NCBI RefSeq assembly: GCF_024105635.1
Contig: NZ_WYDQ01000001.1
Location: 620,001-684,000 of the forward strand
Reading direction: 5' to 3'
DNA length: 64,000 nucleotides
Source of the DNA: Oceanicola sp. 502str15
Lineage (GTDB): Bacteria > Pseudomonadota > Alphaproteobacteria > Rhodobacterales > Rhodobacteraceae
Positions 1-8,146 of the stretch are shown here, in pieces. Positions within the stretch are counted from its first letter, which is position 1. Every line of letters begins with the position of its first letter. The translations under genes were made by a program, and so were the position numbers. The notes under the pieces were generated by a model. It was not told where the DNA came from, did no database searches, and was given only the letters and a program-made list of their open reading frames with translations.

Positions 1-17
1 CCTTTCTTGCTCTGTCA

Positions 18-1043
18 ATGGCGGTTGCAACCGGCGAAGTTAACTCGCAACAACTGCTTGAGCGAAGCGATCACCGGTGCGTTATGAGGCCGAAAGGGAG
101 CGAAAATTCGCATCCATTGTACACTTGCTTCCTACAGCACCCCGAGGCCGAGATCTATGCGGGAAACGCTGCAAGCATTCTCCCGCTGGATCTTGGGTTT
201 TCTCTCATTGGAGTCGGTTACGAAGATCCCGATAAGATAAACAGTGCTCTCCGATCCACAGGGCAGTTTGATGGAAAAGAAGAAACTCCTTTGTGGGCGC
301 GCTTTGTCAATTGGAGACTCATGTCTCGAGACGATCTAGAAAAGGCCTCTCAAGAAGCGAAGTCTTACATCTTTGATAGCGAAGAGATTATGCCAGGTCC
401 ATATCTACACATAGCGCATGACCTGATTACCATTGCTGAAAATGGGGCCGGAGATGGCTCCAAGATCGCAAATGAGATAAAGCATCAGATAGAGAAACTT
501 GCGAAAGATGACAAGATTCCTCCTGCTGGACATGGGAGGAACTACGGGTGGAGCGATGAATTGGGCACATTCTCGTTCGGGGGATACGGGTTCACACCAA
601 ACGAGCTAACTATGCCAATCATTGAATCGATGAGGGGTGCTCAAATCAAAGCCTTCGAGAAATCACGGGTGCACGAAGCGAAGCGATTGCTGAAACTTTT
701 GCGCGTCGATCTGGACGCATTTGGGCGCGAGTTTTCTTGGAACAACGGTGGCTCAGGTTTCTATGAAACGGAAATTCTCAATCAGATTGATGCCGACGAA
801 TTCGCAGAAGTGGTCTTTGGCTACGTGACTTCGGGTGGATTCGAAGTTATCGGTGGGCAGCTGAAAGCCTTGGCTGACCGGCACCGCCCGAACAATTTCC
901 TAGAGGAAGTAGTCTGGGCAAAGACCGTTAAGACTAAACTGGAAGCACTTGCCGAAGAAGCGGGACACCTTGAAAAAGCGCGGATGGTCTGGTTCTTGGG
1001 GTTCCATTGGAAATTTCCAGAGGGCGAAGATGCCGGCGAATAG
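18..1043 (+). CDS. Protein of unknown function, AT-rich; may be truncated by the window edge
   Basis: I do not recognise this 341-residue protein. It is soluble by eye: no signal peptide, no membrane segment, charged throughout, with helical stretches near residues 205-235 and 300-325 and a Gly/aromatic-rich patch around 172-195. The reading frame has no stop between position 3 and the ATG at 18, so the true start may lie left of the window. Base composition and codon use differ sharply from all later genes: AT-ending codons such as gaa, aaa, att and tct are common here, whereas neighbours use almost only GC-ending codons. That suggests recent horizontal transfer and possibly the right edge of an accessory island. 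No function is assigned. Confidence 0.75.
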   Translation: MAVATGEVNSQQLLERSDHRCVMRPKGSENSHPLYTCFLQHPEAEIYAGNAASILPLDLGFSLIGVGYEDPDKINSALRSTGQFDGKEETPLWARFVNWRLMSRDDLEKASQEAKSYIFDSEEIMPGPYLHIAHDLITIAENGAGDGSKIANEIKHQIEKLAKDDKIPPAGHGRNYGWSDELGTFSFGGYGFTPNELTMPIIESMRGAQIKAFEKSRVHEAKRLLKLLRVDLDAFGREFSWNNGGSGFYETEILNQIDADEFAEVVFGYVTSGGFEVIGGQLKALADRHRPNNFLEEVVWAKTVKTKLEALAEEAGHLEKARMVWFLGFHWKFPEGEDAGE

Positions 1044-1171
1044 ACTGGAACTTGGAAGTCTGCTTTGATCGCGAATGAAGGCACCTTCGCAATCGCAGCG
1101 AACGCGCGCTTCCCGCCCATTCTTCAGATGCGGATGTAGGGTTCCAACTATCTTACGGGCAAAGATACCCC

Positions 1172-1903
1172 CTACAGCGTCGACGTATCCTCAAGCGGGC
1201 TGCTGCCCGCCGTCAGGGCTTCGCTTGGTTCGGGGGCGGGCATGTCGGCGGGGTCGGCCCATTGGCCGGACTGGGCCTGGGTCAGCACGATCACCCGCGT
1301 TCCGTTGGGCGTATTGGCCGCGAGGTGCATGGCGTCCTGGTTGAACATGCGGATGCAGCCGGAGGAGGCCTGCATGCCGATGGACTTGGGCTCTGACGTG
1401 CCGTGGATGCGGTAGAGCGTGTCCTTGCCGTTCCGATAGAGGTAGAGGGCGCGGGCGCCGAGGGGGTTTTCGAGGCCGCCGGGTTTGCCGTTGCGGATGG
1501 GGCCGTAGAGTTCGGGGTCGCGGCGGACCATGTTGGCGGTGGGGGTCCAGTAGGGCCAGTCGCGCTGGAAGGAGACGACGGCGTTTCCGGAGAAGCCGCG
1601 TCCGGCGCGGGCGACGCCGACGACGTAGCGCATGGCGCGGCCGTTGCCCAGCAGCTGGTAGAGCCGCTTGGCGCCGGGATCGACGATGATGGTGCCGGGC
1701 GCCTGGGGGGCGAAGTAGTTCACCTCCTGCCGGGCGGTGGCCTCGGTGATGTACTCATCGGGCACGGCGGGCACGGTGATGTCGCCGTCCTGCACCGAGG
1801 CATAGAGGGCGCGGGTTTCGGGCGAGAGGCCGGAGGGATCGGTGAGTTCGGCGCAGGCGGAGAGGGAAAGGGCGGCGGCGAGGGCGAGGAGGGGGCGGAG
1901 CAT
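1172..1903 (-). CDS. L,D-transpeptidase (YkuD/ErfK family) lipoprotein
   Basis: This 243-residue protein should be a periplasmic L,D-transpeptidase that makes 3-3 peptidoglycan cross-links or anchors proteins to murein. A lipoprotein signal ends in the lipobox LSAC with the acylated cysteine at residue 17. The YkuD domain spans roughly residues 69-215. The catalytic motif is visible as HGT at 167-169 followed by SSGCIRM at 180-186, with C183 as nucleophile and R185 as its conserved partner. The C-terminal 30 residues are Pro/Ser-rich and probably disordered. It stands alone, divergent from the next gene. The ATG at 1903 has no strong ribosome binding site, but no later start would keep the signal peptide. 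Confidence 0.9.
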   Translation of the reverse strand: MLRPLLALAAALSLSACAELTDPSGLSPETRALYASVQDGDITVPAVPDEYITEATARQEVNYFAPQAPGTIIVDPGAKRLYQLLGNGRAMRYVVGVARAGRGFSGNAVVSFQRDWPYWTPTANMVRRDPELYGPIRNGKPGGLENPLGARALYLYRNGKDTLYRIHGTSEPKSIGMQASSGCIRMFNQDAMHLAANTPNGTRVIVLTQAQSGQWADPADMPAPEPSEALTAGSSPLEDTSTL

Positions 1904-2046
1904 GTGGCTTTGGGCTTTGTTGTTGGTGTCGGGGGAAGGTGTGCCTCAGGGGGGCGGCAAGGGCAAGGGGGGCGTGTGTGCGTGGGCGGTTCTTGACCCG
2001 GGGCGCGCGGGGGCGTTGGGTGGGGCGGAGAGAGGAGATTTGCGGC

Positions 2047-2691
2047 ATGGATGGATTTGACGCGCAGGATGTGATTGCGGATGAGGCGGCGCTGAGGGCG
2101 CTGTTTCCGCCGGTGAGCCCGTTGGCGCAGGTGAAGTCGCTGCCGGCGCTCGACCGGCATGCGCGGGATTTCATTGCCCGCTCGCCGTTTGTTTGCCTCG
2201 GGACGCAGGGGGGCGACGGGACGGCCGATGTGAGCCCGCGGGGCGATGCACCGGGGTTTGTGGAGGTGTTGGGCGACCGGCTGCTGGCGATCCCGGACCG
2301 GCCGGGGAACAACCGGCTCGACAGCCTGTCCAACATTCTGGCGAACCCGCGGGTGGGGCTGCTCTTCATGGTGCCGGGGTTTGACGAGACACTGCGGGTG
2401 AACGGGCAGGCGCGGCTGGTGCGCGCGCCGGAGCTGCTGGAGCGGATGGCGGTGAACGGGCGGGAACCGCGGCTGGCGGTGGTGGTGGCGGTTGAGGAGG
2501 TGTTCCTGCACTGCGCCAAGGCGTTCCGCCGCTCGAAGCTCTGGGACCCGGCGGCGCGGCAGGACCGTTCGGAGATGCCGAGCCTTTCCAAGATGATCCT
2601 GGAGCAGACCACGGGGGCGCCGGAGGATGCAGGGGAGATGGAGAAGATCGACGCTGGGTTGGAGGAGGCCTACCGCAAGTCGATGTATTGA
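2047..2691 (+). CDS. Pyridoxamine 5'-phosphate oxidase-fold FMN-binding flavoprotein
   Basis: This 214-residue protein belongs to the pyridoxamine-phosphate-oxidase-like split beta-barrel flavoproteins. The segment from about residue 40 (HARDFIARSPFVCLGTQG) through DVSPRGDAPGF and IPDRPGNNRLDSLSNIL matches the FMN-phosphate-binding pattern of the MSMEG_1061/DR2398-type subfamily. The substrate is unknown; members are usually annotated as pyridoxamine 5'-phosphate oxidase family without biochemical proof, and it should not be read as PdxH. I chose the ATG at 2047 because AGAGGAG lies just upstream and residue similarity begins there. The frame stays open further left only because the region is GC-rich. 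Confidence 0.85.
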   Translation: MDGFDAQDVIADEAALRALFPPVSPLAQVKSLPALDRHARDFIARSPFVCLGTQGGDGTADVSPRGDAPGFVEVLGDRLLAIPDRPGNNRLDSLSNILANPRVGLLFMVPGFDETLRVNGQARLVRAPELLERMAVNGREPRLAVVVAVEEVFLHCAKAFRRSKLWDPAARQDRSEMPSLSKMILEQTTGAPEDAGEMEKIDAGLEEAYRKSMY

Positions 2692-2716
2692 AACGGTGTT
2701 TGCGGTGATGGGATAG

Positions 2717-2767
2717 CACCCACCCTTCAGGTCGCGTCAACGGATGCGAAAGCCTGTAGGGTGGGTG
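2717..2767. terminator. Inverted repeat between convergent genes, probable bidirectional terminator
   Basis: CACCCACCCT (2717-2726) and AGGGTGGGTG (2758-2767) are perfect inverse complements separated by 31 bases. A second hairpin, GCCCCGC/GCGGGGG, follows directly at about 2769-2788. They lie between the ends of the convergent flavoprotein and isomerase genes. No T-run follows, so termination is inference from position and stem strength. Confidence 0.4.
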
Positions 2768-2788
2768 GGCCCCGCCATTCGCGGGGGC

Positions 2789-3217
2789 TCAGGCGATCTC
2801 GACCAGTTCCACGTCGAAGGTGAGGGCCTTGCCGGCGAGGGGGTGGTTGGTGTCGAGCATGAGGTGCTCTTCGGTGGCCTCGACGACGGTGACCGGCATG
2901 ACCTGGTCTTCGGCGGTCTGCACCTGGAGCTGGGTGCCCGGGTCGGTCGGGATGTTGTCGGGGACGGAGGCGCGGTCGACGGCCTGGACGCGACTGGCGT
3001 CGTGCTCGCCGTAGGCCTGCGCGGGCTCGACGCGCACCGAGCGCTTTTCGCCAACGGCCATGCCGGTGACGCCGGCATCGAGGCCGGGGATGATCTGGCC
3101 TGCGCCGAGTTCGAAGGTCAGCGGGTCGCGGCCCTCGGAGCTGTCGAAGACGGTGCCGTCATCGAGCGTGCCCTTGTAGTGCATATGGAGCGTGTCGCCG
3201 GGCTTTGCCTGGGTCAT
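2789..3217 (-). CDS. FKBP-type peptidyl-prolyl cis-trans isomerase, SlyD-like
   Basis: This 142-residue cytoplasmic protein is an FKBP-fold prolyl isomerase of the SlyD type. Residues 5-65 contain the FKBP core (GDTLHMHYKGTLDDGTVFD followed by FELGAGQIIPGLDAGVTGM), and residues 70-125 form the insert-in-flap domain with the typical ending DTNHPLAGKALTFDVELV. The His-rich metal-binding tail of enterobacterial SlyD is missing, so nickel handling should not be assumed. The start is the ATG at 3217, preceded by AAAGGAC on the minus strand. The frame upstream is open but Pro/Arg-rich and not coding. It is probably a monocistronic folding helper. Confidence 0.92.
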   Translation of the reverse strand: MTQAKPGDTLHMHYKGTLDDGTVFDSSEGRDPLTFELGAGQIIPGLDAGVTGMAVGEKRSVRVEPAQAYGEHDASRVQAVDRASVPDNIPTDPGTQLQVQTAEDQVMPVTVVEATEEHLMLDTNHPLAGKALTFDVELVEIA

Positions 3218-3363
3218 GGGATGTCCTTTCGGAAGGGGGAGGGTGGGTTTGTCGGGGCTGCGCGGCGCAGGTGCCCGGATTTCGGCAGCTAGGGTCGCAG
3301 GTGGGGGCGCGAATGTAAACCGGGGGGCCGGGGGCGGCCTTCGCGGGAGAGATTGCCGCAAGG

Positions 3364-3399
3364 AAAAGCCCCGCCGGGCTGGGGGCCGGGCGGGGCTTT
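3364..3399 (-). terminator. Rho-independent-type terminator downstream of the iron-binding protein gene
   Basis: On the minus strand the arms GCCCCGCC and GGCGGGGC form a strong GC stem followed by TTTTCC (AAAA at 3364-3367 on the plus strand). It lies 47 bases beyond the stop of the 3446-4444 gene and upstream of the slyD-like gene, so it should separate the two transcripts. Confidence 0.7.
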
Positions 3400-3414
3400 G
3401 GAAGGCGCGTGGCG

Positions 3415-3438
3415 GGGCGGGACAAGTCCCGCCCTACG
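3415..3438. repeat. Palindromic intergenic repeat, family A (copy 1)
   Basis: GGGCGGGA and TCCCGCCC flank a short centre (core GGCGGGACAAGTCCCGCC) and are followed by CTACG. The same palindrome plus CTACG tail recurs at 7704, 22540 and 46489, each time between genes. This copy sits a few bases beyond the stop codon of the iron-binding protein gene. Confidence 0.8.
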
Positions 3439-3445
3439 GGATGGC

Positions 3446-4444
3446 TCAGCCGTCGAAGTCGACTTCTTCGATCAGCTTGATGGCCGCCGGGCGGAGCTTG
3501 GCGATGTCGACGAGGTTGGTGTCGTCGGGGGTGAACTCGCCCCAGCTTTTCACCAGCTCGGAGGGTTCGGAGCCGGGGGCGACCGGGTATTCGTTGTTCT
3601 TTTCGGCGTAGATTTCCTGCGCGTCGTCGGAGGCGAGGAACTCGATGAACTTCACCGCGTTGTCACGGTTCGGCGCGGCCTTGGTGAGGGCGACGCCGGA
3701 GAGGTTCACGTGGGTGCCGCCATCTTCGAAGGTCGGGAAGACGATGCGGACGCTCTCGGCCCATGGCACCTGCTCGGGGTCGGCCAGCATGGCGCCCATG
3801 TAGTAGGTGTTGCCCAGCGAAATGTCGCATTCGCCGGCCCAGATCGCCTTGACCTGCGCGCGGTCATTGCCCTCGGGCTTGCGGGCGAGGTTGGCCTTCA
3901 CGCCTTCGAGCCAGGTCTTTGTGTAGTCTTCGCCGTGGTGGTGCAGCATGGCCGAGACCAGCGCCACGTTATAGGCGTGGGTGCCGGAGCGGGTGCAGAT
4001 GCGGCCCTTCCACTTGGGGTCGGCGAGATCTTCGTAGGTGGTCACCTCGCCGTCGGCCACGCGCTCCTTGGAGGCGTAGACGATGCGGGCGCGGGTGGTG
4101 ACGCCCCACCACTGGCCATCGGGGCCATGCAGCGCGGCGGGCACGTGGTCGGTGAGGGCCTGGGAGGAGAGCGGCTGGGTGACGCCGGCCTCGACCAGCT
4201 CGTTCAGCCGGGAGATGTCGACGGTGAGCACGACGTCGGCGGGGGAACGGTCGCCCTCGGCCTGCAGGCGCTCGACCATGCCGTTGTTGAGGAAGGCGAC
4301 GTTGACGTCGATGCCGGTTGCGGCGGTGAAGGCCTCGGTCAGCGGTGCGATCAGCTCGGGCTGGCGGTAGGAATAGACGTTGATCTCATCGGCCAGCGCC
4401 GGGGTGGCGGCGAGGGTAAGAAGCAGGGGCAGGGCAGGTTTCAT
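3446..4444 (-). CDS. Periplasmic iron(III)-binding protein of an ABC transporter (FbpA/FutA type)
   Basis: This 332-residue protein is an extracellular solute-binding protein of the ferric-iron family. A signal peptide (MKPALPLLLTLAATPALA) precedes the mature start at DEINVYSYR. Iron-binding members use clustered tyrosines; the pair in NTYYMGAML around residue 205 and YSYR near the N-terminus fit that pattern. The central GVTTRARIVYASK and the late VNLSGVALTKAAPNRDNAVKF are typical family landmarks. The ATG at 4444 is preceded by GGAGGACAT. The permease and ATPase are not adjacent in this window, so this is a detached receptor gene. Regulation by an iron regulator is likely from family knowledge, but I see no clear operator. 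Confidence 0.9.
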   Translation of the reverse strand: MKPALPLLLTLAATPALADEINVYSYRQPELIAPLTEAFTAATGIDVNVAFLNNGMVERLQAEGDRSPADVVLTVDISRLNELVEAGVTQPLSSQALTDHVPAALHGPDGQWWGVTTRARIVYASKERVADGEVTTYEDLADPKWKGRICTRSGTHAYNVALVSAMLHHHGEDYTKTWLEGVKANLARKPEGNDRAQVKAIWAGECDISLGNTYYMGAMLADPEQVPWAESVRIVFPTFEDGGTHVNLSGVALTKAAPNRDNAVKFIEFLASDDAQEIYAEKNNEYPVAPGSEPSELVKSWGEFTPDDTNLVDIAKLRPAAIKLIEEVDFDG

Positions 4445-4635
4445 GATGTCCTCCGGTTTGTGTCGCCGGCGCTTAAACCTGACTCTTTTGCTTGGGTCAA
4501 TGGGTGAGTTTTTTGCTCGGGTTTTGCGGGCGGGGATGGGTGGAGGGCCGCGCATGGCAAGACGCCCGCCCGCCCACCCCGTCTTGCCATGCGCGGGGGC
4601 GCTGCGGTGAGGGGGCGCGGGGGGAGGGGTTGGGG

Positions 4636-4660
4636 AGAGTATTTGCAGCAAGAAAATGGG
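4636..4660 (+). repeat. Intergenic repeat, family B (GAGTATTTGCAGCAAGAAAATG), copy 1
   Basis: The motif GAG(A)TATTTGCAGCAAGAAAATG lies 10 bases beyond the stop of the mazG gene. Close copies occur at 11711, 12046, 12231, 22634, 40519 and, inverted, near 49640. It does not look coding in any frame. Confidence 0.75.
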
Positions 4661-4670
4661 GCGGGGGGGA

Positions 4671-5492
4671 TTACTCGGCCTGTTTGGCGGCTGTCCAGAG
4701 GGCATCCATCTCGTCCAGCGTGGCCTGATGCGGGGTGCTGCCCCGGGCGGCGAGCGCGTCTTCTATCGCGGCGAAGCGGCGGGTGAACTTGGCGTTGGTG
4801 CGGCGCAGGGCGGCTTCGGGGTCGATGCCCTTGTGGCGGGCGAGGTTGGTGAGGACGAAGAGCATGTCGCCCATTTCGTCTTCCATCGCATCGGCGTCGC
4901 CTTCGGCCTCGGCCAGTTCGGCGGCCTCTTCCTGGAGCTTGGCGAGGACGTCCTTCACATCGGTCCAGTCGAAGCCGACGCGGGCGGCGCGTTTTTGCAG
5001 CTTGAGGGCGCGGGTGAGGGCGGGGAGGCCGAGGGCGACGCCGTCCAGCGTACGGGTCTCGCCCTTGGCGGCGCGCTCGGCGGCCTTCTGCCTTTCCCAG
5101 TCGGCGGTTTGCTGCTCGGCCGATTTGTCGCGGGATTCGGAGCCGAAGATGTGGGGGTGGCGGGAGACCATCTTGTCGGCGACGTTGCGGGCGATGGAGG
5201 CGAAGGTGAAATGCCCGTCTTCGCGGCCCATCTGGGCGAAGTAGACGGCTTGCAGCAGCAGATCGCCCAGCTCGCCTTCCAGCTCGCCCCAGGCCTGGCG
5301 CTCGATGGCATCGGCCACCTCATGGGCCTCCTCGATGGTGTAGGGGGCGATGGTGGAATAGGTTTGCTCGATGTCCCAAGGGCAGCCGCGCTGAGGGTCG
5401 CGCAGGCAGGCCATGATGGCGAGAAGTCGCTGCATCTGGCGGGCGTCATCTTCCTGCGTGTCGAAAATCAGCGGGTCTGTCGGGTCGGCCAT
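4671..5492 (-). CDS. mazG: Nucleoside triphosphate pyrophosphohydrolase MazG
   Basis: This 273-residue protein hydrolyses (d)NTPs to the monophosphate and pyrophosphate and acts as a house-cleaning enzyme in the cytoplasm. It has the two-domain form: residues 20-110 carry CPWDIEQTYSTIAPYTIEEA and the metal-binding EGELGDLLLQAVYFA, and residues 165-255 carry the second helical repeat with LQEEAAELAEA and the EDEMGDMLFVLTNLARH metal site. The chosen ATG at 5492 matches the usual start ahead of the LL.IM..LRDP.RGCPWD block. The much longer open frame upstream is an antisense shadow of the next genes. It is divergent from the amidohydrolase gene. Confidence 0.95.
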   Translation of the reverse strand: MADPTDPLIFDTQEDDARQMQRLLAIMACLRDPQRGCPWDIEQTYSTIAPYTIEEAHEVADAIERQAWGELEGELGDLLLQAVYFAQMGREDGHFTFASIARNVADKMVSRHPHIFGSESRDKSAEQQTADWERQKAAERAAKGETRTLDGVALGLPALTRALKLQKRAARVGFDWTDVKDVLAKLQEEAAELAEAEGDADAMEDEMGDMLFVLTNLARHKGIDPEAALRRTNAKFTRRFAAIEDALAARGSTPHQATLDEMDALWTAAKQAE

Positions 5493-5552
5493 TGCGGGGG
5501 GGCTCCGGATGGGATTTGGTGGCAGCGTCTCAGCAGAGAGGAACCCCAGCCC

Positions 5553-6722
5553 ATGCCCATCGTCAACCGGATCGCAGGATATTCCGAAGAGATGACCGCC
5601 TGGCGGCGGCATATCCACATGCATCCCGAGCTGGGGTTCGATTGCCATGAGACGGCCGGCTTTGTGGCGGAGAAGCTGCGGGAGTTCGGGGTGGACGAGA
5701 TCCACGAGGGGATTGCCGAGAGCGGGCTGGTGGCGGTGATCCACGGGCGCGGTGACTCGACGCGGCGGCTGGGGCTGCGGGCGGATATGGATGCGCTGCC
5801 GATCGAGGAGGCGACGGGGGCGGAGCACGCCAGCACGGTGGCGGGGAAGATGCATGCCTGCGGCCATGACGGGCACACCACGATGCTGCTGGGCGCGGCG
5901 AAATACTTGGCCGAGACGCGTAACTTTGGCGGGTCGGTGGCGCTGATCTTCCAGCCTGCCGAGGAGGGCGGTGCGGGCGGCGAGGCGATGGTGAAGGCCG
6001 GGATCATGGACCGGTTCGGGATTACGGAGGTTTACGGCATCCACAATGCGCCGGGGATGGAGGAGGGCGAGTTTCTGACGACGCCGGGCCCGATCCTGGC
6101 GGCGGTGGACAGCTGGGAGGTGACGGTGAAGGGCGTGGGCGGGCATGGGGCGATGCCGCATCAGACCCGCGATCCGATCGTGGCGGCGGTGGGCATCGTC
6201 AGCGCGGTGAACACCATCGTCAGCCGCAACCACTACGCGATGGAGGAACTGGTGGTGAGCGTGACGCAGATCCATGCGGGCTCTGCGGACAACATCATTC
6301 CCGACAGCGCCTGGATCAACGGAACGGTGCGCACGCTGCAGCCCGACGTGCGGGCGATGGTGCGCCGCCGCCTTGCGGAAATCGTCGAGGGGCAGGCGGC
6401 GGCTTACGGCGTGGAGGCGGAGCTGGTCTATCACGAGGGCTACCCGGCAACGGTGAACGATGCCGAGAAATCGGGCTTTGCCGCCGATGTGGCCGAGGAG
6501 ATCAGCGGCGAGGGGCGGGTCGAGCGCGAGGGCACGGCGGAGATGGGGGCGGAGGACTTTTCCTACATGCTGGAGGCGCGGCCCGGGGCCTTCCTGTTTC
6601 TGGGGCAGGGCGAGGGGCCCTCGCTCCATCACCCGAAATATGATTTCAACGACAAGGTCGCGCCGGTGGGGGCGAGCTTTTTTGCCCGGCTCGTGGAGCG
6701 GGCGCAGCCGGTGGAGGCCTGA
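5553..6722 (+). CDS. M20 family metallo-amidohydrolase (hippurate hydrolase/IAA-amino acid hydrolase type)
   Basis: This 389-residue cytoplasmic enzyme belongs to peptidase family M20D, which removes acyl groups from N-acyl amino acids. Metal and catalytic landmarks are visible: RRHIHMHPELGFD near residue 18, LRADMDALPIEE near 77, MHACGHDGHTTMLLGAAKYL near 100, FQPAEEGGAGG near 135 and GAEDFSYM near 335. The exact substrate cannot be read from sequence; hippurate, N-acetyl amino acids and IAA conjugates are all known in the family. The start at 5553 follows GAGAGGA. The stop is 3 bases before the ureohydrolase gene, so both are probably co-transcribed and may belong to amino-acid or amine nitrogen scavenging. 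Confidence 0.92.
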   Translation: MPIVNRIAGYSEEMTAWRRHIHMHPELGFDCHETAGFVAEKLREFGVDEIHEGIAESGLVAVIHGRGDSTRRLGLRADMDALPIEEATGAEHASTVAGKMHACGHDGHTTMLLGAAKYLAETRNFGGSVALIFQPAEEGGAGGEAMVKAGIMDRFGITEVYGIHNAPGMEEGEFLTTPGPILAAVDSWEVTVKGVGGHGAMPHQTRDPIVAAVGIVSAVNTIVSRNHYAMEELVVSVTQIHAGSADNIIPDSAWINGTVRTLQPDVRAMVRRRLAEIVEGQAAAYGVEAELVYHEGYPATVNDAEKSGFAADVAEEISGEGRVEREGTAEMGAEDFSYMLEARPGAFLFLGQGEGPSLHHPKYDFNDKVAPVGASFFARLVERAQPVEA

Positions 6723-6725
6723 GGC

Positions 6726-7691
6726 ATGGCGCTGGAAGACGCAAAGACACAGGTAGATCAGGCGTTTACGCGCAAGGATCGGCGCGGCGCGAGCTTTGAG
6801 AACACCTTTGGCGGGGCCACCAGCTTTTTGCGGCGGCGCTACACCAAGGACTTGGCGGGCTATGACCTTGCGATCACCGGCGTGCCCTTCGACCAGTCGG
6901 TGACCAACCGCACCGGCACGCGGCTGGGGCCGCGCGCGATCCGCGAGGCGAGCACGCTGCAACCCTATGATCCGCCCTATGGCTGGGACTATGACCCGCT
7001 GGAGGAGCTGGCGATTGCGGACTACGGCGACATGGCCTTCGACTATGCCAAGGTCTGGGAGTTTCCGGCGGCGCTGGAGGCCCATGTGGCGGGCATTCTC
7101 GAGGCGGGCGCGGGCTGCATCACGCTGGGGGGCGATCACTCGATTACCTTGCCGATCCTGCGGGCCCATGTGAAGAAGCACGGGCCGCTGGCCTATGTGC
7201 AGTTCGATGCCCATACCGACACATGGGTGGATGACGACGAAAGCCGGATCGACCATGGCACCTTTGCCTACAAGGCGGTGAAGGAGGGGCTGATCGACGT
7301 CGAGAAGGCGGTGCAGGTGGGAATCCGCACGGTGAACCCCGATACCATGGGCATCCAGATCATCGACGCGCCGCAGGTGCATGACCTTGGCCCGCAGGCG
7401 GTGGCGCAGATGGTGCGCGAGCGGGTGGGCGATGCGCCCTGCTATGTGAGCTTCGACATCGACGGGCTGGACCCGGCCTTTGCGCCGGGCACGGGCACGC
7501 CGGTATGGGGCGGGCTGAGCAGCGCGCAGGCGGCGGCGATCCTGCGGGGCATGGCCGGGGTGAACGTGGTGGGGGGCGACGTGGTTGAAGTGAGCCCGCC
7601 CTTCGACCATGCCGGGATCACGGCGGTGGCCGGGGCGCATGTGGCGATGGAACTGATCTGCCTTTGGGGCGCCGGCCGGCGCAAGGGCTGA
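6726..7691 (+). CDS. speB: Ureohydrolase, probable agmatinase
   Basis: This 321-residue enzyme belongs to the arginase/agmatinase family of dinuclear manganese ureohydrolases. All metal ligands are visible: GGDHS at 135-139, DAHTD at 161-165 and SFDIDGLDPAFAPGTGTP at 242-259. Agmatinase would release urea from agmatine to give putrescine. The N-terminal TGVPFDQSVTNRTGTRLGPRAIR stretch fits agmatinases best, but guanidinobutyrase or another guanidino-acid hydrolase remains possible. It follows the amidohydrolase gene by 3 bases. A family A palindrome follows the stop at 7704. Confidence 0.88.
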   Translation: MALEDAKTQVDQAFTRKDRRGASFENTFGGATSFLRRRYTKDLAGYDLAITGVPFDQSVTNRTGTRLGPRAIREASTLQPYDPPYGWDYDPLEELAIADYGDMAFDYAKVWEFPAALEAHVAGILEAGAGCITLGGDHSITLPILRAHVKKHGPLAYVQFDAHTDTWVDDDESRIDHGTFAYKAVKEGLIDVEKAVQVGIRTVNPDTMGIQIIDAPQVHDLGPQAVAQMVRERVGDAPCYVSFDIDGLDPAFAPGTGTPVWGGLSSAQAAAILRGMAGVNVVGGDVVEVSPPFDHAGITAVAGAHVAMELICLWGAGRRKG

Positions 7692-7703
7692 GGCTATTGA
7701 AAA

Positions 7704-7726
7704 GTCGGGATAAATCCCGACCTACG
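7704..7726. repeat. Palindromic intergenic repeat, family A (variant copy 2)
   Basis: GTCGGGA and TCCCGAC flank TAAA and are followed by CTACGG, a variant of the GGCGGGACAAGTCCCGCC-CTACG element. The tail runs into GGAGG (7726-7730), which is the ribosome binding site for the ATG at 7737. The repeat has therefore become part of the leader of the next gene. Confidence 0.75.
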
Positions 7727-7736
7727 GAGGATTTCG

Positions 7737-8114
7737 ATGTTCAAGGCAACTGCAACCGCATGGTTGGTGCGGCTGGCGATCACATGGGTCGGGGCCGGGG
7801 TGATAGCCTTTCTGGTGGCCGACTACGTGCTGCGCGAAAACGTCGACGCGGTGGGCGCCGCGATGAACGAGGTCGGCCCGGCCGTGACCCGGCTGGAAGA
7901 GGCGATTGCGGCGCAGGATGCGCAGATTGCGGCGCTGAAGGCCGCGCTTGAGGCTTCGGCGGCGGCTTCGGCGGCGCAGGCCGGGGCCGAAGAAGCCACG
8001 CCCGAGGCGCCTGCCAGCGCGGATGCGCCGGAGGCTGCGCCGGTGGAGGACGCGGCACCGGAGACAGAGGACGCACCTGCGGATGCGCCCGAAAGCGCAG
8101 CGCCCTCCGAGTAA
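7737..8114 (+). CDS. Small inner-membrane protein with coiled coil and acidic Ala-rich tail
   Basis: This 125-residue protein has one membrane segment (about residues 10-28, LVRLAITWVGAGVIAFLVA), then a heptad-like helix (about 35-75: RLEEAIAAQDAQIAALKAALEA) and a low-complexity tail of Ala, Pro, Glu and Asp. I do not recognise a family. Topology suggests an anchored rod that could oligomerise. The start is well supported by GGAGG eight bases upstream, supplied by the adjoining repeat. It lies between the ureohydrolase gene and a DUF1499 gene on the same strand. Confidence 0.7.
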   Translation: MFKATATAWLVRLAITWVGAGVIAFLVADYVLRENVDAVGAAMNEVGPAVTRLEEAIAAQDAQIAALKAALEASAAASAAQAGAEEATPEAPASADAPEAAPVEDAAPETEDAPADAPESAAPSE

Positions 8115-8146
8115 GGGGGGCTTGAGAAATCAGGGGTGTGACTGTG

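Noticed and set aside
5493..7640. Long upstream extension of the mazG frame
   Set aside because: It runs antisense through the amidohydrolase and ureohydrolase genes and is His/Arg/Pro-rich. MazG similarity begins at the ATG at 5492.
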